14,138 nucleotides of DNA from Anaerolineaceae bacterium (GCA_028714615.1 JAQTMA010000104.1:1-14138); one strand, 5' to 3'; positions 7,114 to 13,904 are shown, numbered from the stretch's first letter. Numbers and translations are program-made. Notes: generated by a model not told the origin, from the letters alone.

Positions 7114-8370
7114 TTATCGGTAATAGCGCGGCAGGCGTTTCTTCCATGCCGTGGGAATGATTTTATCCAAGGCGTCGTCGGATGTGACGATCCCCATCAG
7201 ATGGTTATTCTCGTCGACCACCGGAATAGCAAGCAGATCGTATTTCGCAATCGACTGAGCGACATCATCCTGGCTATCCGAAGTCAGAACGCTCACCACC
7301 CGCTTGTGCATAAACGATTTCACAGGAGTCTCCGGATCAGCCATGATCAAATCGCTGAGGGAAAACACACCGATCAGGCAATTGTCTTCATCGGTAACGT
7401 ACACATAGAAGATGGTTTCAGCTTCGCTTGCCGTGCTGCGCAGAAGAGCAATGGCTTCCTGTGCCGTAATATTCTCTGGGATGGTGACGTACTCGGTGGT
7501 CATAAGACCGCCAGCCGAATCTTCCGGATAAGCTAGCAAGCGGCGCACATCCTCAGCGTTTTCGTCTTCCATCAGCTCCAAAAGATCCTCGCTGCGCTCT
7601 TTGCCGAGTTCCGCCAGCAAGTCGGCTGCTTCATCCGGAGCCATTTCCTCGAGCACATCTGCCACCCGTTCGTCTGGCATAGATTTCACCAGACTGGCCT
7701 GAAAATCAGGCTCAACCTCCTCCAGGGTATCTGCCAGTGTTTCAATATCGAAAGTCTCCAGCAAATCATCCGATTGGGCACGTGACAGGTCGCTAATGAT
7801 CTCGGCCAGATCGGCCGGGTGCAGTTCAGAAATTCGATCGCCAGGTACCTTGAGACGCATGCTGTCACTATCTGAAAGTAGCTCCACATCGTCCCAGGAA
7901 ATTTCGTTGCCTGATAAGGGTTTCTTAACGCGACCAGCAAGACTTTGGGCAAGGCGCGCCAACCCCATCCGACGAAGCAATCCCAAGCTGCCCACGTCTA
8001 CATTGGCGACAAAAAAAGAGCCATTAACCCGGGTTAGTTCCAGATCATTTACTCGCACAACCCGCACCCCATTGGTATCGATGATCTGCTTATCCAGCAC
8101 ATCGCGCGCCAGGTAAAGATCCGTCTCCGCAGGGTGGTAGCTTTCTATCTCTTGCCTCTTTAAATTGAGGGGGATGGCTGGGGCGATAAAAACCGCCAGT
8201 TGGTGAAAGGGGATTTCTAGATGCTGGTTAGCGTGCTTGACCTGGATAGCGACTACCATGGGATGTGGGATATCCCCCCGAATGCTGGCAATCACATCTT
8301 CGAGCTCGCCAATCCGCTCGCCGTCGATGTCGGTTACCGGTTTGCCGATTAATTCACTAAGGTAAGCCAT
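7114..8370 (-). CDS. soluble PRC-barrel, MgtE_N and CBS domain protein (probable Mg2+ sensor without the channel domain)
   Basis: A 418-residue protein with no membrane helices. The N-terminus is a PRC-barrel-like unit (about 3-80: LIGKPVTDIDGERIGELEDVI), followed by a second, looser PRC-like unit (about 88-140). Residues ~180-285 form the acidic helical-repeat MgtE_N domain, with repeats such as LADTLEEVEPD and VADVLEEMAPDEAADLL. The linker YPEDSAGGLMTTEYVTI leads into two CBS domains (~290-350 and ~352-408). In MgtE these parts sit in the cytosol, bind Mg2+ and gate the attached channel; the channel part is absent here. The protein ends soon after CBS2 at KRLPRYYR. Its position directly before an NRAMP-related Mg2+ transporter suggests that it senses Mg2+ and controls that transporter in trans, which is inference. 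The start is supported by GGAGG (8377-8381), 6 bases before the ATG. A terminator-like hairpin lies just upstream. Confidence 0.88.
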   Translation of the reverse strand: MAYLSELIGKPVTDIDGERIGELEDVIASIRGDIPHPMVVAIQVKHANQHLEIPFHQLAVFIAPAIPLNLKRQEIESYHPAETDLYLARDVLDKQIIDTNGVRVVRVNDLELTRVNGSFFVANVDVGSLGLLRRMGLARLAQSLAGRVKKPLSGNEISWDDVELLSDSDSMRLKVPGDRISELHPADLAEIISDLSRAQSDDLLETFDIETLADTLEEVEPDFQASLVKSMPDERVADVLEEMAPDEAADLLAELGKERSEDLLELMEDENAEDVRRLLAYPEDSAGGLMTTEYVTIPENITAQEAIALLRSTASEAETIFYVYVTDEDNCLIGVFSLSDLIMADPETPVKSFMHKRVVSVLTSDSQDDVAQSIAKYDLLAIPVVDENNHLMGIVTSDDALDKIIPTAWKKRLPRYYR

Positions 8371-8387
8371 CGGGCACCTCCGGGCAG

Positions 8388-8414
8388 AAAAACGCCCCGC
8401 GGCGAACGGGGCAT
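8388..8414 (-). terminator. intrinsic terminator or attenuator just ahead of the MgtE_N-CBS gene
   Basis: On the minus strand GCCCCG (8412-8407) pairs with CGGGGC (8399-8394) around a seven-base loop, extended by an A-T and a T-G pair, and is followed almost at once by five T (8392-8388). It lies about 90 bases after the stop of the small membrane protein gene and only about 17 bases before the next start codon; the ribosome binding site follows the T run within a few bases. It may end transcripts of the upstream gene or work as a leader attenuator. No M-box consensus could be seen in the short leader. Confidence 0.65.
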
Positions 8415-8446
8415 ATCAATTGTCAGGGATAAAGTCAAACAGTGTA

Positions 8447-8468
8447 AACCGGATTAATCGCACCGGTT
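8447..8468. promoter_or_regulatory. inverted repeat in the gap before the MgtE_N-CBS gene
   Basis: AACCGG (8447-8452) and CCGGTT (8463-8468) form a perfect six-base inverted repeat with a ten-base spacer, two turns from end to end. It could be an operator for a dimeric regulator or a weak RNA stem in the leader. On the minus strand TTGACT followed after 17 bases by TATGCC lies between it and the terminator hairpin, a poor candidate for an internal promoter. The call rests on symmetry alone. Confidence 0.3.
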
Positions 8469-8503
8469 CATGTCAATATCGAAACGCTTTCACTCCGGCT
8501 GGT

Positions 8504-8914
8504 TCAGCCTTCGGTGACATCTCGGAGTACAACCATGCGCACATCGGGAAGCTCGCTATACCACAATAGGAAAGCGGAAAGGGTCATAGCGATGACCGTA
8601 AGTACCAGATAGGGTATGTTCGCGACCTGGACACCATTGTCATTCATGGTAGCGTGGGGCATGATCATCATCAGCCGGCTGATCACGTTAATCCCCTGGG
8701 AGAAAGATACCAAATACCAGGGCCACAGCACGTCGCGTTGCTGGAAAATCAACTCCACATCGGCGATCAGCACCAGGATTGCCAAGAGAACCGGCAGCCA
8801 CCATTCTTGTGAATCAGGAGAGAAAGAGGCTGAAGGAAACAGGATGAGCGGGATAAACTGCAGGACCAGAATAACAAAAACCACAGGTTTACGAGTGATG
8901 AACTTGCGTACCAT
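8504..8914 (-). CDS. small four-helix membrane protein of unknown function
   Basis: I do not recognise a family. The 136-residue protein has a basic start (MVRKFITRK) and four hydrophobic stretches at about 11-27, 38-57, 64-86 and 101-119, then a short soluble tail. Acidic and polar residues lie in or near the membrane part (DVELIFQQRD around 53-62). AGGAGG (8925-8930) lies 10 bases before the ATG, and a consensus minus-strand promoter is about 65 bases upstream, so this is the first gene of the transcript that continues, at least in part, into the MgtE_N-CBS and NRAMP-related genes. Context makes it a candidate accessory membrane subunit of the Mg2+ system, but nothing in the sequence proves that. 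Its frame is intact and its hydrophobic pattern is regular. Confidence 0.75.
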   Translation of the reverse strand: MVRKFITRKPVVFVILVLQFIPLILFPSASFSPDSQEWWLPVLLAILVLIADVELIFQQRDVLWPWYLVSFSQGINVISRLMMIMPHATMNDNGVQVANIPYLVLTVIAMTLSAFLLWYSELPDVRMVVLRDVTEG

Positions 8915-8977
8915 GGTCCGCGTGCCTCCTGGGAGAATGTGTAATCCGAAATTATCGATAAACTAAATGATCAAATG

Positions 8978-9006
8978 ATTATAAAGAAATCTCATACGGC
9001 TGTCAA
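8978..9006 (-). promoter_or_regulatory. consensus sigma70-type promoter for the minus-strand operon
   Basis: On the minus strand TTGACA (9006-9001) is followed after exactly 17 bases by TATAAT (8983-8978), a full match to the housekeeping consensus. Transcription would start near 8971, leaving a leader of about 57 bases before the small membrane protein gene. Confidence 0.85.
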
Positions 9007-9020
9007 GAAACAAAAGAATG

Positions 9021-9058
9021 AAAATCGATCAAGAAAGGAACTTGACATAGTCGATTTT
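9021..9058. promoter_or_regulatory. nested inverted repeat between the divergent promoters, possible operator
   Basis: AAAATCGA (9021-9028) and TCGATTTT (9051-9058) are perfect inverted arms. Inside them TCAAG (9029-9033) and CTTGA (9041-9045) form a second inverted pair. The right part covers the -35 box (9042-9047) of the rightward promoter, a location that suits repressor binding. No regulator gene is in the window. Confidence 0.4.
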
Positions 9059-9070
9059 TTTATGTATAGT
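9042..9070 (+). promoter_or_regulatory. near-consensus sigma70-type promoter for the Liv transporter operon
   Basis: TTGACA (9042-9047), a 17-base spacer and TATAGT (9065-9070) differ from the consensus at one position. Transcription would begin near 9077, about 258 bases before the binding-protein gene, so the transcript has an unusually long leader. Confidence 0.85.
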
Positions 9071-9076
9071 ATCTGG

Positions 9077-9334
9077 AACAGAATCGCTACCCAAATTCGT
9101 AACTATTATCCACGACATCAAGAACAGGAACTGAATACAGGAGCAATCATCCCTTATTTTAGGTGTAGGTATTTTTCGGAAACACCTGCTTGTTGGAAAA
9201 AGGATTACAAGGAGGGAGGTGGTATAGCCCACAGGATTCGGATTTCTACCTGGATGACACCCCACAGATTATCATCAAGTGAGGTTATGAATCCATCAAT
9301 CGGTTAAGCTCTACACAATCCAAGGAGGAGATCT
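9077..9334 (+). promoter_or_regulatory. long 5' leader of the Liv operon with alternative stems
   Basis: The leader contains no convincing gene. ACACCT (9182-9187) can pair either with AGGTGT (9161-9166) or, through CACCT, with AGGTG (9217-9221); in the second fold CTTGT (9189-9193) also pairs with ACAAG (9207-9211). The two folds exclude each other. CCCACAG occurs twice (9228-9234, 9261-9267). A six-codon frame MNPSIG at 9287-9307 ends 27 bases before the binding-protein ATG. No T-box or other named riboswitch consensus was recognised. The binding-protein ribosome binding site AAGGAGGAG lies at 9321-9329. Confidence 0.35.
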
Positions 9335-10483
9335 ATGCGTACGTTTAAAGTATTCAGTATCCTGATGGTTGTTGCCTTGCTCTTCACGGCATGCACCCCA
9401 GGGGCAAAGACGGTTAAGATCGCAATTTTAGCACCCCTGTCTGGCTCTCAGCCTACCTTCGGCGCTATGACCCGGGATGGCGCTTTACTGGCTATCGACC
9501 AGTGGAATGCCAAGGGTGGTGTGTTAGGTGCGAAGATCGTCGGCCAGGTGGAAGACAGCCAATGCTCGGCTGATCCGGCCGTAGCGGCTGCCAACAAGGT
9601 CATCAGCCAGGACAAGATCCACTACATCGTCGGCGAAGTCTGCTCCAGCGCTTCGATCCCTGTCTCCGATATCGCCAACGCTGCTAAAGTCGTGCAGATC
9701 AGCCCGACCTCCACAAACGTCAACCTGACTGTGGACAAGAACGGTAAAGTCAAGGATTACATTTTCCGAGCTTGCTTCATCGATCCCTTCCAGGGCAAGG
9801 TAGGCGCTAAATTCGCTTTTGAAAACTTGAAAGCGAAAACCGCCTTTGTCATGCTCGACCAGGGCAACGACTACGTCAAGGGCCTGGCGGAAGCATTTGA
9901 AGCTTCCTTCAAAGAGTTGGGCGGAAAAGTCGTCGGTAAAGAAAGCTACACCAAGGGTGATACCGATTTCTCCACCATCCTCTCCAAGGTATCCGACACC
10001 AAGCCGGACGTGATTTACCTGCCTGATTACTATCAAACAGTCAATCTGGTCACGAAACAGGCCAAGGAAAAGGGCATCACTGCTCCATTCATGGGCGGCG
10101 ATGGCTGGGACTCGTCAGACCTGGATAAGGTAGCGGCTGCAGGTGGATACTTCACCAACCACTACTCCCCTGAGGACCAACGACCAGAAGTCCAAACCTT
10201 CTTGAAGGATTTCGGGGCGAAATACAAGGACGATAAGGGCAATCCAAAAATTCCGGACGCTCTAGCTGCCCTGGCTTATGACGCCACCAACCTGCTGATC
10301 CAGGCTATCTCCAACGCCGGCGTCGACGATGCCACCAAAGTCCGTGATGCAATGATCGGTATCAATTTCAAAGCGGTATCTGGCACGATTACCTTTGACG
10401 CTGACCACAACCCGATCAAATCTGCCACGATTTTGGCTGTGACACCTGACAAGATCAAGTTCGAGGCAGTTGTCAATCCGTAA
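9335..10483 (+). CDS. livK: branched-chain amino acid type ABC transporter substrate-binding lipoprotein (LivK-like)
   Basis: A 382-residue type 1 periplasmic-binding-fold protein (Peripla_BP_6/LivK family) that captures the substrate outside the membrane and delivers it to the LivHM permease. The N-terminus is a lipoprotein signal: basic start MRTFK, hydrophobic core, and lipobox LFTAC with the lipidated cysteine at residue 20. The mature part opens with KIAILAPLSGSQPTFGAMTRDGALLAI, which is typical of the family, and contains the hinge-region motif PDVIYLPDYY. AAGGAGGAG (9321-9329) is 5 bases before the ATG. Genes for two permeases and two ATPases follow in order, so this is the binding protein of a complete HAAT-type system. 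The substrate cannot be decided from sequence: leucine, isoleucine and valine are the default, but related systems carry other amino acids, amides or urea. Hairpins separate it from livH, which suits higher expression of this gene than of the permeases. Confidence 0.92.
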   Translation: MRTFKVFSILMVVALLFTACTPGAKTVKIAILAPLSGSQPTFGAMTRDGALLAIDQWNAKGGVLGAKIVGQVEDSQCSADPAVAAANKVISQDKIHYIVGEVCSSASIPVSDIANAAKVVQISPTSTNVNLTVDKNGKVKDYIFRACFIDPFQGKVGAKFAFENLKAKTAFVMLDQGNDYVKGLAEAFEASFKELGGKVVGKESYTKGDTDFSTILSKVSDTKPDVIYLPDYYQTVNLVTKQAKEKGITAPFMGGDGWDSSDLDKVAAAGGYFTNHYSPEDQRPEVQTFLKDFGAKYKDDKGNPKIPDALAALAYDATNLLIQAISNAGVDDATKVRDAMIGINFKAVSGTITFDADHNPIKSATILAVTPDKIKFEAVVNP

Positions 10484-10485
10484 TA

Positions 10486-10507
10486 ATCTTCGTTTACGAA
10501 GGTTTTC
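10486..10507 (+). terminator. short terminator-like hairpin after the binding-protein gene
   Basis: CTTCG (10488-10492) pairs with CGAAG (10497-10501) around TTTA, extended by a T-G and an A-T pair, then a short T stretch follows. It starts 3 bases after the stop codon. The stem is short, so partial termination is more likely than a full stop. Confidence 0.45.
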
Positions 10508-10517
10508 GCACATTACT

Positions 10518-10547
10518 GGTGGAGGGCGATCCCCATCGCCCTCCACC
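10518..10547 (+). promoter_or_regulatory. 13-base-pair intercistronic hairpin between the binding-protein gene and livH
   Basis: GGTGGAGGGCGAT (10518-10530) pairs perfectly with ATCGCCCTCCACC (10535-10547) around the loop CCCC. No T run follows, so it is not a standard terminator. Stable stems at this position in binding-protein transporters commonly block 3' decay and keep the binding-protein message abundant; that role is inferred here. Confidence 0.6.
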
Positions 10548-10570
10548 CATGCAGTTTAAAATCGTTCTGT

Positions 10571-10585
10571 AGGAGGTACCCTCCT
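10571..10585 (+). promoter_or_regulatory. self-complementary ribosome binding site of livH
   Basis: The ribosome binding site AGGAGG (10571-10576) is followed after TAC by its exact complement CCTCCT (10580-10585), directly before the ATG at 10587. If folded, the hairpin hides the site, so livH translation would be limited or dependent on unfolding. Confidence 0.5.
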
Positions 10586-10586
10586 G

Positions 10587-11714
10587 ATGCAGCAGGCAAG
10601 CGTTTCTCAAACATTGATGCCGGTCGTAAACAAACCGAAAACACGCCTCGCGTGGGTTGGCCAGGGGTTTCTGATCCTTTTGGCTATTGTCGTAATTATT
10701 GTTCTTGGACTCAACCTGATCAAGAATCCGTCATTATTCTTCCAGATCGTGGTGAGCGGCCTCCAACTTGGCTTTGTTTATGCCATGATCGCTCTCGGCT
10801 ACACGATGGTTTATGGCATCGTCAAGCTGATCAATTTTGCCCATGCCGACGTGTTCATGGTGGGAGCCTTCGTCAGTTATTACGCCGTGGCGAATTTCAA
10901 ACTCCATCAATGGCCCGAGGCAGTTTTCCCGGGCATCCCTCCCGGCGTTAGTATCGTGGTCGGATCGCTGACCGTCATCTTGTTATCGATGATCATCTGT
11001 ACCCTAATGGCGGTGATCATCGAGCGGACAGCGTATAAACCCTTGCGAAATGCCCCCCGCATTGCCGCATTGATTACCGCAATCGGCGTATCCTTTTTTC
11101 TGGAATTCTACGGGGCTCTCAATTTTGTTTTTTCTCCCCGTTTCATCCCATACCAACGTCCTTTTGACGTGACTGCCTGGTACATCAAGAACGGTGTGTT
11201 TCCGATTACACCCGGTCAGGCGCCGCCAAGTGGCAGTGTGACGTTTTCAAACATCCTGGTCATTATTATGATCGCCTCCATCCTTGTGCAGTTGATCCTG
11301 CAATACCTGGTACGGCGAACCAAAATTGGCATTGCCATGCGAGCTACCTCGTTCGACAAACCCGCAGCCCGCTTGATGGGCATCAATGTCGATCAGGTCA
11401 TCTCGTTCACCTTCGCCGTTGGGGCTGCCTTCGCCGGGTTGGGTGGTGTGCTCTACGCAATCGCTTATAGTTCGATCTGGACCCAGTTGGGCGTCTACCC
11501 GGGCCTAAAAGCCTTCGTGGCTGCCGTCCTGGGAGGGATTGGAAGTATCCCAGGCGCTCTCGTCGGAGCGCTGATCATGGGCCAGGCGGAAGCGCTCACC
11601 GCAGGCTATATCTCGACCCCCATGCGCGATGCGGTCGCTTTTACCATTTTGATCATTGTCTTGCTCGTCCGCCCAACCGGCATTTTCGGCGAGCCCGAAA
11701 AAGAGAAAGCTTAA
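10587..11714 (+). CDS. livH: branched-chain amino acid type ABC transporter permease LivH
   Basis: A 375-residue inner-membrane permease subunit of the BPD_transp_2 family; it forms the translocation channel with LivM. The family core begins near residue 50 with LQLGFVYAMIALGYTMVYGIVKLINFAHADVFMVG, which is highly characteristic of LivH. The EAA-like ATPase contact loop is around GINVDQVISFTFAVGAAFAGLGGVLYA. The C-terminus ends in LLVRPTGIFGEPEKEKA. It is longer than the ~300-residue E. coli protein mainly because of an extra N-terminal helix (about 24-46) and a longer extracytoplasmic segment around YIKNGVFPITPGQAPPSG. AGGAGG lies 10 bases before the ATG, but inside a potential hairpin. The stop is followed 10 bases later by livM. 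Confidence 0.93.
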   Translation: MQQASVSQTLMPVVNKPKTRLAWVGQGFLILLAIVVIIVLGLNLIKNPSLFFQIVVSGLQLGFVYAMIALGYTMVYGIVKLINFAHADVFMVGAFVSYYAVANFKLHQWPEAVFPGIPPGVSIVVGSLTVILLSMIICTLMAVIIERTAYKPLRNAPRIAALITAIGVSFFLEFYGALNFVFSPRFIPYQRPFDVTAWYIKNGVFPITPGQAPPSGSVTFSNILVIIMIASILVQLILQYLVRRTKIGIAMRATSFDKPAARLMGINVDQVISFTFAVGAAFAGLGGVLYAIAYSSIWTQLGVYPGLKAFVAAVLGGIGSIPGALVGALIMGQAEALTAGYISTPMRDAVAFTILIIVLLVRPTGIFGEPEKEKA

Positions 11715-11724
11715 GGCACCCGCC

Positions 11725-13101
11725 ATGGACCTGACATTTCTCATCCTCTCCCTGGTTAAGATCGCCTTCATGATCGGCTGGATCTATGGTTTGATGTGGG
11801 CCATCGGCCACACATCGAAGATCATCAAAGTCGGCGGGATCGTTGTGGCGTTTGCGATCATTCAACTGGCCATATCGATTCAAATCGGTGATTCGCAGTT
11901 TTTTAACCCATTCGATGCAGGGCTGTTATTTACGGGTAGCGCCATGGCAATGGTGGTGCTCGGATTGAACCTGATTTACGGCTTTAATGGGCAATTCAGC
12001 CTGGGTCAATGGGGTTTCTATGGGATCGGCGCCTATACTGCGGCGGATATTACCTACCGTTGGGTGAACGGAGATTCCAGTGGCCTAATGGTCGTCTTAA
12101 TTGGCGTAATCTTAGGCGGCCTGATGATTCTGGGTATTGGAACGCTCATTCGCCGTTACCGTGGTATTCCAATCTTATCGCAATTTACTCTCTATCTGAT
12201 CGGCAGCGTGCTGGCCGGAGCGGTGGCGGTATTCTTGGGAAATCGGATTGCTCCGCTGATCAATTCCGGCCTGGGAGCTACCGGGGAAGGCCCACTCGCC
12301 CAAGGGTTTTCGATGTATGTCATGTTCTTCTTATCCATCGTTTGCGCCGGCGTATTCGCGGCTGAGGTCAGTTTTCTTTTCGGCCTTCCCGTGCTTACCC
12401 TCGGTTCAGACTATTTCGGCATCGCTACCCTTGGTTTTGCAATCGTCGTGAACGTGCTCATGAATAACACCGATACCATCCTACCCTTCCCAGAGATGAA
12501 GGGGGCGCGCGGGATGATTGGCATTCCGAAGTTGACAACCTGGTTCTGGGTATTTCTATTCTTGATCCTCATTGTGATCGTAATGCGCAATATCATCCAC
12601 TCATCTACCGGCCGGACGATCATCTCCGTTCGTGAGGACGAGACGGCAGCCCGAGCAATGGGGGTGGACGTGGCCGGCACCAAGTTATTGTCGTTCGTAA
12701 TCGGCAGCCTGTTCGCCGGAATTGGTGGGGCAGTCTATGCGCACTATATCGGCTTCCTCAGCCCGACCAACTTCACCTTCCTGAACGGGTTTAACCCGCT
12801 CATCATCGTCGTTTTCGGTGGATTGGGCAGCATGACCGGATCCGTTGCAGCTTCGATCGGCTGGACCTTCTTCCTCGAGGGATTGCTGCGCGTGCTGTTA
12901 GGCCAAATGGGGACTGAAGCACCCACCTGGCGCTTCGTACTCTATCCGATCACCCTGCTATTGCTCATGCTCATCCGACCCCAAGGTTTGTTAGGATCGA
13001 ATGAGTGGGGTTTCTTAAAAGCGCCGTTCATTCGACCCCGAGGTAAACAAGAACCGGCGATGGCGACAGCTTCATCCGACTCTGATCGAGGAGGGGATTA
13101 A
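11725..13101 (+). CDS. livM: branched-chain amino acid type ABC transporter permease LivM, long form
   Basis: A 458-residue membrane protein, second permease subunit of the Liv system. Family landmarks are LGLNLIYGFNGQFSLGQWGFYGIGAYTAA, the segment LTLGSDYFGIATLGFAIVV, the coupling loop AMGVDVAGTKLLSFVIGSLFAGIGGAVYAH and the end LLLMLIRPQGLLG. Each stands in the expected order. Compared with a typical ~300-residue LivM, it has two added hydrophobic helices at the N-terminus and an insertion of about 60-70 residues, rich in hydrophobic segments, between the first two landmarks; a hydrophilic tail follows the last. The ATG at 11725 is chosen because the earlier in-frame start would overlap livH by 59 bases and lies in its coding sequence; the ribosome binding site is weak (AAGG near 11713), so coupling to livH is likely. 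livG starts 2 bases after the stop. Confidence 0.92.
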   Translation: MDLTFLILSLVKIAFMIGWIYGLMWAIGHTSKIIKVGGIVVAFAIIQLAISIQIGDSQFFNPFDAGLLFTGSAMAMVVLGLNLIYGFNGQFSLGQWGFYGIGAYTAADITYRWVNGDSSGLMVVLIGVILGGLMILGIGTLIRRYRGIPILSQFTLYLIGSVLAGAVAVFLGNRIAPLINSGLGATGEGPLAQGFSMYVMFFLSIVCAGVFAAEVSFLFGLPVLTLGSDYFGIATLGFAIVVNVLMNNTDTILPFPEMKGARGMIGIPKLTTWFWVFLFLILIVIVMRNIIHSSTGRTIISVREDETAARAMGVDVAGTKLLSFVIGSLFAGIGGAVYAHYIGFLSPTNFTFLNGFNPLIIVVFGGLGSMTGSVAASIGWTFFLEGLLRVLLGQMGTEAPTWRFVLYPITLLLLMLIRPQGLLGSNEWGFLKAPFIRPRGKQEPAMATASSDSDRGGD

Positions 13102-13103
13102 TC

Positions 13104-13904
13104 ATGGAAGCAACAATGACGGCAACGATTCCTACCCTTCACGTTCAAGGCCTGACCAAGTACTTCGGTGGCTTGCGTGCTGTACATGATCTGGATATCA
13201 CCCTGCTCCCCGGACAACTTGCCGGTTTAATCGGACCGAACGGAGCAGGAAAGACAACCGCATTCAACCTGATTACCGGTCTGTACATGCCCAGTAATGG
13301 AGATGTCGTTTTCCAGGGGGATAGCCTGGTTGGCTTGGAACCATATGAGATCACCCGTATGGGGATCGGTCGCACGTTCCAGAATATCCGCCTTTTCCCC
13401 AATCTGACGGTACTCGACAACGTCCGGGTAGCTTACCACCCCCGGGCAGGCTATACCATGATCGATGCCATTCTGCGCAACGGGAAATTCAATACGCATG
13501 AGGCTGAGCTCACCGAGCGTGCCCAGGATTTCCTGGCGATCTTCAATTTGGAAGGCATCCAAAACGAGATTGCCAAGAACTTGCCATACGGAGAACAGCG
13601 CCGGGTAGAAATTGCCCGAGCCCTGGCATGCGAACCTCGCCTGTTATTGCTGGATGAACCTGCTGCCGGGATGAACCCGCGCGAAATCGTCCAGTTGATG
13701 GATTTGATTCATTTCATCCGCGACCGGTTCAATTTGACCATCTTGTTGATCGAACACCAGATGCGTGTGGTGATGGGGATTTGCCAGTACATCACCGTGA
13801 TGGACTTCGGAGAAGTCATCGCACGCGGAACGCCGCAAGAAATCCAGGATAATCCGCTCGTCATTGAAGCCTACCTGGGTAAGGGAGCCGCTCATGTTGC
13901 TTGA
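13104..13904 (+). CDS. livG: branched-chain amino acid type ABC transporter ATP-binding protein LivG
   Basis: A 266-residue cytoplasmic ATPase subunit, close to the usual LivG length. Walker A is GPNGAGKT (44-51), the Q-loop lies in GRTFQNIRLFPNLTVLDNV, the ABC signature reads PYGEQRRVEIARAL, Walker B is LLLLDEPAAGMNP (about 180-192) and the switch histidine is in LLIEHQMRVVMGI. The AAGMNP form and the C-terminal IQDNPLVIEAYLG are typical of LivG. GGAGGGG just before the livM stop serves as ribosome binding site for the ATG at 13104; a second ATG at 13116 is possible, but the first fits the spacing better. It overlaps livF by 11 bases. Confidence 0.95.
   Translation: MEATMTATIPTLHVQGLTKYFGGLRAVHDLDITLLPGQLAGLIGPNGAGKTTAFNLITGLYMPSNGDVVFQGDSLVGLEPYEITRMGIGRTFQNIRLFPNLTVLDNVRVAYHPRAGYTMIDAILRNGKFNTHEAELTERAQDFLAIFNLEGIQNEIAKNLPYGEQRRVEIARALACEPRLLLLDEPAAGMNPREIVQLMDLIHFIRDRFNLTILLIEHQMRVVMGICQYITVMDFGEVIARGTPQEIQDNPLVIEAYLGKGAAHVA

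Noticed and set aside
8371..8503. M-box (Mg2+) riboswitch before the MgtE_N-CBS gene
   Set aside because: The gap is too short and the conserved M-box blocks were not seen; only a terminator-like hairpin is supported.
8975..9307. 110-residue open frame in the divergent control region
   Set aside because: It spans both promoters and the leader, lacks a ribosome binding site, and has no protein-like pattern.
9287..9307. Six-codon leader frame MNPSIG before livK
   Set aside because: It contains a single Ile and no run of branched-chain codons, and GAGG is a weak ribosome binding site, so a classical attenuation peptide is unlikely.
9077..9334. T-box leader for a branched-chain amino acid operon
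   Set aside because: The conserved T-box sequence and a terminator stem were not found.
9524..10036. 170-residue minus-strand frame inside livK
   Set aside because: It lies wholly antisense to a well-supported binding-protein gene; its Asp/Val-rich composition mirrors the codons on the other strand.
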